Assembly (NCBI GenBank): GCA_005787665.1 | Contig: SYAB01000102.1 | Coordinates: forward strand, 1 to 10,433 | Source of the DNA: Actinomycetota bacterium | GTDB lineage: Bacteria > Actinomycetota > Actinomycetes > Mycobacteriales > Mycobacteriaceae | Direction: 5' to 3' | DNA: 10,433 nucleotides | In this document: positions 6,546 through 10,433 of the stretch, one piece after another | How the letters are laid out: the number at the start of each line of letters is the position of its first letter | Numbering within the stretch: position 1 is the stretch's first letter | The notes under the pieces: generated by a model | Seen by the model: only the letters and a program-made list of their open reading frames with translations | The model's database searches: none | What the model was told of the DNA's origin: nothing | Position numbers and translations under genes: made by a program

Positions 6546-6551
6546 AGGCTA
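6546..6551 (-). promoter_or_regulatory. -10 element for the DUF2505 - strand operon
   Basis: On the - strand the hexamer reads TAGCCT, a TANNNT match. Transcription would begin near 6539, two bases before the ATG at 6537, so the message is nearly leaderless. No -35 is evident. On the + strand an overlapping TACCGT (6550-6555) could serve murB with a leader of about 58 bases; that second call is weak. Confidence 0.4.
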
Positions 6552-6571
6552 CCGTTACGGGGCGTTGCCGA

Positions 6572-6616
6572 GGGCAGAGCGGAGCGACCCGGCAAGGGCA
6601 GGAGCGGAGCGACCCG
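6572..6616 (+). repeat. Duplicated GGGCA/GAGCGGAGCGACCCG motif before murB
   Basis: GAGCGGAGCGACCCG occurs at 6577-6591 and again, identical, at 6602-6616, a 25-base period. Each copy is preceded by GGGCA (6572-6576, 6596-6600). The second copy ends 3 bases before the murB ATG and provides its GGAG ribosome site (6606-6609). This lies in the 82-base divergent region between murB and the DUF2505 gene. Motifs of the GAGCGGAGCGA type are, as I recall, common just upstream of mycobacterial genes. Confidence 0.7.
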
Positions 6617-6619
6617 ACC

Positions 6620-7681
6620 ATGGACTCAACGCAGGATTTCGGCGGGGCGAGGGTCGACCGGGACGTGCCCCTGGCGTCGTTGACCACCCTGCGGGTCGGA
6701 CCGGTCGCCCGCCGGGTGGTCACCTGCCTCACCACCGATCAGATCGTCGCAACCCTGGGGGCCCTCGACGGCAGCGGCGAGCCGGCGCTGGTACTCGGCG
6801 GCGGGTCCAATGTGGTCATCGACGACCGGCTGAGCGACCTCACCGTGGTGCGGCTGGCCAGCCCGGCGGTCACCATCGACCCGCCGGTTCTGCGTGCCGA
6901 GGCGGGAGCCGACTGGGACGCCGTGGTCGCCGCGGCGGTCGCCGCCGGCCTGGGCGGACTGGAGTGCCTCTCGGGGATCCCCGGGTCGGCCGGGGCGACC
7001 CCGGTCCAGCATGTCGGCGCCTACGGTGGCGAGGTGGCCGACGTGATGACCCGGGTCAGGCTGCTCGACCGCAGCAGCGGGCAGGTGCGCTGGGTGCCGG
7101 CCTCCGACCTCGAGTTCGCCTATCGCCACAGCCTGCTCAAGGGATCCGGAAGCCGCTCGACGGTGCTCGAGGTCGAGTTCACCCTCGATGCGGACGGGTG
7201 GTCGGCTCCGCTGCGCTACGCCGAATTGGCAACGGCGTTGGGAGTCTCGGCCGGCGAGCGCGCGTCGCCCTCAGCGGTGCGGAGCGCGGTCCTGGCACTG
7301 CGTTCGGCCAAAGGCATGGTGCTCGATCCCGCCGACCACGACACCTGGAGCGTGGGGTCGTTCTTCACCAACCCGGTCGTGTCCGGGGAGCACTTCGAGC
7401 GCATCCGGGAAGGCTCGGCGGTGCCGGTACCGAACTATCCGGCCACCGGCGGTGTCAAACTCGCCGCCGGCTGGCTGGTGGAGCGAGCCGGCTTCGGCAA
7501 GGGCTACCCCGGATCGGGCCGATGCCGGCTGTCGACCAAACATGCGCTGGCGCTGACCAACCGCGGGGATGCGAGCACCGCCGAGGTGTTGGCGCTGGCA
7601 CGTGCCGTTCGCGACGGGGTGCAGACGGCGTTCGGGGTCACCCTGGTCCCCGAACCCGTCCTGGTGGGGTGCGAACTGTAG
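6620..7681 (+). CDS. murB: UDP-N-acetylenolpyruvoylglucosamine reductase MurB
   Basis: A 353-residue cytoplasmic flavoenzyme that reduces UDP-GlcNAc-enolpyruvate to UDP-MurNAc with NADPH, the second committed step of peptidoglycan precursor synthesis. The N-terminus has [19 protein letters not shown]-binding blocks are [11 protein letters not shown] (57-67) and [15 protein letters not shown] (122-136). Active-site residues by analogy to E. coli MurB are R169 in [10 protein letters not shown]247 in [10 protein letters not shown] and E345 in VPEPVLVG. The length fits the actinobacterial family. ATG 6620 is set by GGAG at 6606-6609 and by the family N-terminus; longer in-frame extensions overlap the divergent gene. 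The stop lies only 6 bases from the stop of the convergent dehydrogenase. In M. tuberculosis lprQ follows murB, and it is missing here. Confidence 0.97.
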   Translation: MDSTQDFGGARVDRDVPLASLTTLRVGPVARRVVTCLTTDQIVATLGALDGSGEPALVLGGGSNVVIDDRLSDLTVVRLASPAVTIDPPVLRAEAGADWDAVVAAAVAAGLGGLECLSGIPGSAGATPVQHVGAYGGEVADVMTRVRLLDRSSGQVRWVPASDLEFAYRHSLLKGSGSRSTVLEVEFTLDADGWSAPLRYAELATALGVSAGERASPSAVRSAVLALRSAKGMVLDPADHDTWSVGSFFTNPVVSGEHFERIREGSAVPVPNYPATGGVKLAAGWLVERAGFGKGYPGSGRCRLSTKHALALTNRGDASTAEVLALARAVRDGVQTAFGVTLVPEPVLVGCEL

Positions 7682-7687
7682 CGGCGG

Positions 7688-8440
7688 TCAGGTCCTGCGG
7701 TGGAACCTCCCGGCACTCGCCTGGTCGCGGGGCCTGATGATCATCTGGTCGATGTTGACGTGCGCGGGCCGGGATGCGACGAACCCGATTGCCTCGGCCA
7801 CGTCCTGCGCTGCCAGCGGGGTGATCCCGGCATAGACCGCCTCCGCCCGTTGCTCGTCCCCGCCGAAGCGCACCAGCGAGAACTCGGTCTGCACCGCGCC
7901 GGGGGCAATCTCGGTCAGCCGCACCGGCTTTCCCAGCAGCTCACCGCGCAGGGTCCGGTGCAGGGCGCCCTGGGCGTGTTTGGCGGCGGTGTACCCCGAA
8001 CCGCCGTCGTAGACCTCCAGGGCGGCGATCGAGGTGACCGTGACGATCAGCCCGTCCCCGGAGTCGATCAGCATGGGCAGCAGGGCCCGGGTCACCCGCA
8101 AGGTGCCCATCACATTGGTCTCCCACATCCACCGCCAGTCCTCCAGGTCGGCGGTGGCGACCGGTTGCAGGCCCTTCGCCCCGCCGGCGGTGTTGACCAG
8201 CACGTCGACCCGCGGCAGCCGCTCTGCCAGCGCCTGGACGTCCTCGTCGTCGGTCACATCGGCCGGTACGGCCGTTCCGCCGATCTCCTCGGCGATCTGC
8301 TGCAGGCGATCCCCCCGCCGCGCCACGGCCACGACATGAAAGCCAAGGGCGGCAAGGGTTCTGGCGGTCGCCGCACCGATACCCGAACTGGCGCCGGTGA
8401 CCACGGCGACCCGTGAGTGGGCGTCGGCGTTGGCTGTCAT
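7688..8440 (-). CDS. Short-chain dehydrogenase/reductase (Rv0484c-like)
   Basis: A 250-residue classical SDR. The cofactor motif TGASSGIG is at 15-22, and A-RR after the second strand (VVAVARRGDR, 36-45) suggests NADP(H). The structural motif is VNTAGGAKG (82-90) in place of the common NNAG. Catalytic residues are N109, S137 (TVTSIAAL), Y150 and K154 (YTAAK), so the tetrad is complete. The sequence resembles the YdfG/serine 3-dehydrogenase-like group (WMWETNVMGTLRVTRALLP, EIAPGAVQTEFS), which oxidises small hydroxy acids, but the substrate cannot be set. ATG 8440 is one base from the predicted transcript start, so the mRNA is essentially leaderless. It is divergent from mshA across 38 bases and convergent with murB. 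Confidence 0.93.
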   Translation of the reverse strand: MTANADAHSRVAVVTGASSGIGAATARTLAALGFHVVAVARRGDRLQQIAEEIGGTAVPADVTDDEDVQALAERLPRVDVLVNTAGGAKGLQPVATADLEDWRWMWETNVMGTLRVTRALLPMLIDSGDGLIVTVTSIAALEVYDGGSGYTAAKHAQGALHRTLRGELLGKPVRLTEIAPGAVQTEFSLVRFGGDEQRAEAVYAGITPLAAQDVAEAIGFVASRPAHVNIDQMIIRPRDQASAGRFHRRT

Positions 8441-8447
8441 CGCTCCG

Positions 8448-8453
8448 ACTCTA
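8448..8453 (-). promoter_or_regulatory. -10 element of the SDR gene
   Basis: The - strand hexamer reads TAGAGT (TANNNT), the same hexamer as at 1101-1106. The expected +1 is at 8441, one base before the ATG. GGAG (8443-8446 on -) is too close to the start to act as a normal ribosome site, which supports leaderless initiation. Confidence 0.5.
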
Positions 8454-8465
8454 ATCAGGGCGGTG

Positions 8466-8472
8466 TATAGAT
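8466..8472 (+). promoter_or_regulatory. -10 region of mshA, leaderless GTG start
   Basis: TATAGAT at 8466-8472 is the only AT-rich -10-like run before mshA. Depending on register it places +1 at about 8478-8480, on the GTG at 8479. AGAAGG directly abuts the GTG and cannot act as a spaced Shine-Dalgarno. The match to TANNNT is imperfect in each register, and no -35 stands out. Confidence 0.42.
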
Positions 8473-8478
8473 AGAAGG

Positions 8479-9810
8479 GTGCGGCACCCTCGGGACCTGA
8501 CCGACACCGGCGTGCTGCCCCGTCGGGTCGCGGTGCTGGCGGTGCACACCTCTCCGCTGGCCCAGCCCGGCACCGGCGATGCCGGCGGACTCAACGTCTA
8601 CGTCCTGCAAACCGCGCTGCACCTGGCCCGCCGCGGCGTCGAGGTCGAGATCTTCACCAGGGCGACGTCCTCGGCCGATCCGCCGTCGGTGCCGGTGGCC
8701 CCCGGTGTCCTGGTCCGCAATGTGGCCGCGGGCCCGTTCGAGGGCCTCGACAAATACGACCTGCCGACCCAGTTGTGCGCCTTCACCGCCGGCGTCCTGC
8801 GCGCCGAGGCCAACCACGAACCCGGGCACTACGACATCGTGCACTCGCACTACTGGCTGTCCGGTCAGGTCGGCTGGCTGGCCCGGGACCGCTGGGCGGT
8901 GCCGTTGGTGCACACCGCCCACACCCTGGCCGCGGTCAAGAACGCGGCGCTGGCCGACGGTGACGCGCCGGAGCCGCCGCTACGCGCGGTCGGTGAACAA
9001 CAGGTGGTCGACGAAGCCGACCGGCTGATCGTCAACACCGAAGCCGAAGCGCACCAACTGGTTTCGCTGCACCACGCCGATCCCCGGCGCATCGACGTCG
9101 TCCATCCCGGGGTCGACCTGAGCATCTTCACCCCGGGCGACCGGGGCCTGGCGCGGGCCGCCCTGGGCCTGCCCGCCGATGGGCACGTGGTCGCCTTCGT
9201 CGGCCGGATCCAGCCGCTGAAGGCGCCGGACGTGCTGTTGCGGGCGGCGGCGCTGCTGCCGGGAGTCCGGGTGCTCATCGCGGGTGGAGCTTCCGGTTCG
9301 GGTCTGGCCGCCCCCGACAGCCTGGTGCGGCTGGCCGGGGAACTCGGCATCACCGAGCGGGTGAACTTCCTGCCCCCGCAGACCCGCGAGCAACTCGTCG
9401 AGGTCTATCGCGCCGCCGATGTGGTGGCCGTTCCCAGCTACTCGGAGTCCTTCGGTCTGGTCGCGGTGGAGGCCCAGGCCTGCGGTACCCCGGTGGCGGC
9501 GGCCGCGGTGGGCGGGCTGCCGGTGGCGGTGGCCGACGGGCGCAGCGGCGTGCTGGTCGACGGCCATGAGCCGGAATCCTGGGCCGCGGCGATCGCCGGG
9601 CTGCTCGACGCCGATGCCGGTGCCCTGAGCCGGGCCGCCGTCGAGCATGCCGGCCGGTTCTCCTGGGACCACACCGTCGATGCGCTGCTGAGCAGCTACG
9701 GGAGGGCCATCGCCGATTACGGCCACACCCACCAGCGCAGCGCCGCCCGCGACCTGCTGGCCCGTCGTAACGGCCGGCGCTGGGTGCCGCGGCGGAGCGT
9801 ACGGACGTGA
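8479..9810 (+). CDS. mshA: D-inositol-3-phosphate glycosyltransferase MshA (mycothiol synthesis)
   Basis: A 443-residue GT-B, family GT4 enzyme that joins GlcNAc from UDP-GlcNAc to 1L-myo-inositol 1-phosphate, the first step of mycothiol synthesis. The N-terminal acceptor domain has [20 protein letters not shown] (22-41), [15 protein letters not shown] (119-133) and [12 protein letters not shown] (144-155). The donor domain begins near VVHPGVDL (207-214) and has [10 protein letters not shown] with R243 and K248 (diphosphate contacts in the family) and the EX7E motif E323 to E331 in [10 protein letters not shown]. The N-terminus is about 30 residues shorter than the annotated M. tuberculosis form, so GTG 8479 is consistent with the shorter conserved core; a GTG at 8512 is an alternative. 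The gene overlaps the next by 4 bases (GTGA), so mshA and the YbjN gene form an operon. In M. tuberculosis a ROK gene precedes mshA; here it does not. Confidence 0.97.
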   Translation: MRHPRDLTDTGVLPRRVAVLAVHTSPLAQPGTGDAGGLNVYVLQTALHLARRGVEVEIFTRATSSADPPSVPVAPGVLVRNVAAGPFEGLDKYDLPTQLCAFTAGVLRAEANHEPGHYDIVHSHYWLSGQVGWLARDRWAVPLVHTAHTLAAVKNAALADGDAPEPPLRAVGEQQVVDEADRLIVNTEAEAHQLVSLHHADPRRIDVVHPGVDLSIFTPGDRGLARAALGLPADGHVVAFVGRIQPLKAPDVLLRAAALLPGVRVLIAGGASGSGLAAPDSLVRLAGELGITERVNFLPPQTREQLVEVYRAADVVAVPSYSESFGLVAVEAQACGTPVAAAAVGGLPVAVADGRSGVLVDGHEPESWAAAIAGLLDADAGALSRAAVEHAGRFSWDHTVDALLSSYGRAIADYGHTHQRSAARDLLARRNGRRWVPRRSVRT

Positions 9811-10352
9811 GGCCCGACGCAGCCGGCGTCCGGCAGACGATCGAGGAGACGCTCAACGAACACGGGCTGACCTACACGCGTTACGAGGGCGCGCACGGGG
9901 GAATGCCGGGCCTGATCGTCGAGCTGCCCGGTGACCGAAAACTCATCACCAACACGCTGCTCAGCATCGGCGAGCATTCGGTCCGGGTTGAGGCCTTCGT
10001 CTGCCGCCGGCCCGACGAGAACTTCGAGCGCGTCTACCGGTTCCTGCTCAAACGCAATCGACGCCTTTACGGCGTGGCCTACACCCTGGACAACATCGGC
10101 GATATCTACCTCGTCGGGCGGATCGCCCTCGACGTGGTCAACGCCGACGAGATCGACCGGATTCTCGGGCAGGTGCTCGAGGCGGTCAACAACGACTTCA
10201 ACACTCTGCTCGAACTCGGCTTCGCCACCTCGATCCGTAAGGAGTGGGCGTGGCGGGTGGCGCGCGGGGAGTCGCTGAAGAATCTCAAGTCCTTCGAGCA
10301 TCTCATCGACGGCGACGGCGACGAAGCCGACCCCGGGCCACTCTCCCCGTGA
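9807..10352 (+). CDS. YbjN-domain protein (Rv0487-like)
   Basis: A 181-residue cytoplasmic protein with one YbjN-type domain across about residues 8-160. Visible blocks are [85 protein letters not shown] and a C-terminal [10 protein letters not shown]. The fold resembles type III secretion chaperones; the mycobacterial protein has no proven role. GTG 9807 overlaps the mshA stop as GTGA, with GGAG at 9794-9797 as ribosome site, so it is probably translated after mshA. The acidic tail (DGDGDEADP) is low complexity. Its constant place between mshA and gpmA suggests co-expression, not a shown link to mycothiol. Confidence 0.92.
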   Translation: MRPDAAGVRQTIEETLNEHGLTYTRYEGAHGGMPGLIVELPGDRKLITNTLLSIGEHSVRVEAFVCRRPDENFERVYRFLLKRNRRLYGVAYTLDNIGDIYLVGRIALDVVNADEIDRILGQVLEAVNNDFNTLLELGFATSIRKEWAWRVARGESLKNLKSFEHLIDGDGDEADPGPLSP

Positions 10353-10365
10353 GAGACTTTCGGGC

Positions 10366-10433
10366 ATGGCTGATTGCACGCTGATCCTGTTGCGCCACGG
10401 CGAAAGCCAGTGGAATGCGCTGAACCTCTTCAC
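10366..10433 (+). CDS. gpmA: Phosphoglycerate mutase, 2,3-bisphosphoglycerate-dependent (5' end only)
   Basis: Only the first 22 residues are in the window: MADCTLILLRHGESQWNALN and onward. The RHGE motif with the catalytic histidine H11, followed by SxWN, marks the cofactor-dependent phosphoglycerate mutase (gpm1 in M. tuberculosis), which interconverts 3- and 2-phosphoglycerate in glycolysis. The ATG is 13 bases after the YbjN stop, with GAGA at 10353-10356 as a possible weak ribosome site. In M. tuberculosis a LysE-family gene (Rv0488) lies between these two; here it does not. Confidence 0.92.
   Translation, partial: MADCTLILLRHGESQWNALNLF

Noticed and set aside
5470..7737. Very long + strand open frame (755 codons) across the DUF2505 genes and murB
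   Set aside because: It is a shadow frame: it runs antisense to two genes and out of frame through murB, with biased composition and no domain.

Overview
The window is a stretch of high-GC actinobacterial chromosome that I read as mycobacterial core genome. It carries a lysine-tailed heparin-binding haemagglutinin (hbhA), the mycothiol glycosyltransferase gene mshA, murB and the start of a phosphoglycerate mutase gene. As I remember it, the order matches the M. tuberculosis Rv0473-Rv0489 neighbourhood. The species cannot be fixed from this sequence. I see no phage, transposon, CRISPR, tRNA or rRNA signal, and no gene-free stretch longer than about 90 bases.

Region 1 (1-3007, all on +): the 3' part of a DUF445 membrane protein gene; a short XRE-type regulator with a well-formed promoter inside an inverted repeat; hbhA; a two-helix DUF2516 membrane protein gene with a leaderless-type start; and a small secreted DUF2599 protein that appears to start at CTG, overlapping the previous stop codon.

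Region 2 (3004-6537, all on -): a tight five-gene run read right to left. It holds two SRPBCC/DUF2505 proteins in tandem, a class I SAM-dependent methyltransferase, a nitrilase-family amidohydrolase, and a proline-rich single-pass DUF2993 (LmeA-like) protein. Gaps are 0, 19, 5 and 15 bases, which suggests one transcript. Its last stop codon overlaps the stop of the secreted protein from region 1.

Region 3 (6538-10433): an 82-base divergent intergenic region with a duplicated 15-base motif leads into murB on +. murB runs convergently into a short-chain dehydrogenase gene (-) with only 6 bases between the stops. A 38-base divergent region then holds apparent leaderless promoters for that dehydrogenase and for mshA. 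mshA overlaps a YbjN-family gene by 4 bases, and gpmA begins 13 bases later and is cut by the window end.

The common theme is the cell envelope and redox physiology: peptidoglycan precursor synthesis (MurB), envelope membrane proteins (DUF445, DUF2516, DUF2993), a surface adhesin (HbhA) and mycothiol synthesis (MshA). Compared with the M. tuberculosis order as I recall it, deoC, lprQ, the ROK-family gene Rv0485 and the LysE-family gene Rv0488 are absent here, while a methyltransferase gene and a second DUF2505 gene are present. I found no clear undescribed system. The best leads are the operator-like palindrome at 1071-1096, the CTG start at 2573, the paired DUF2505 genes beside a methyltransferase, and the very compact leaderless promoters.
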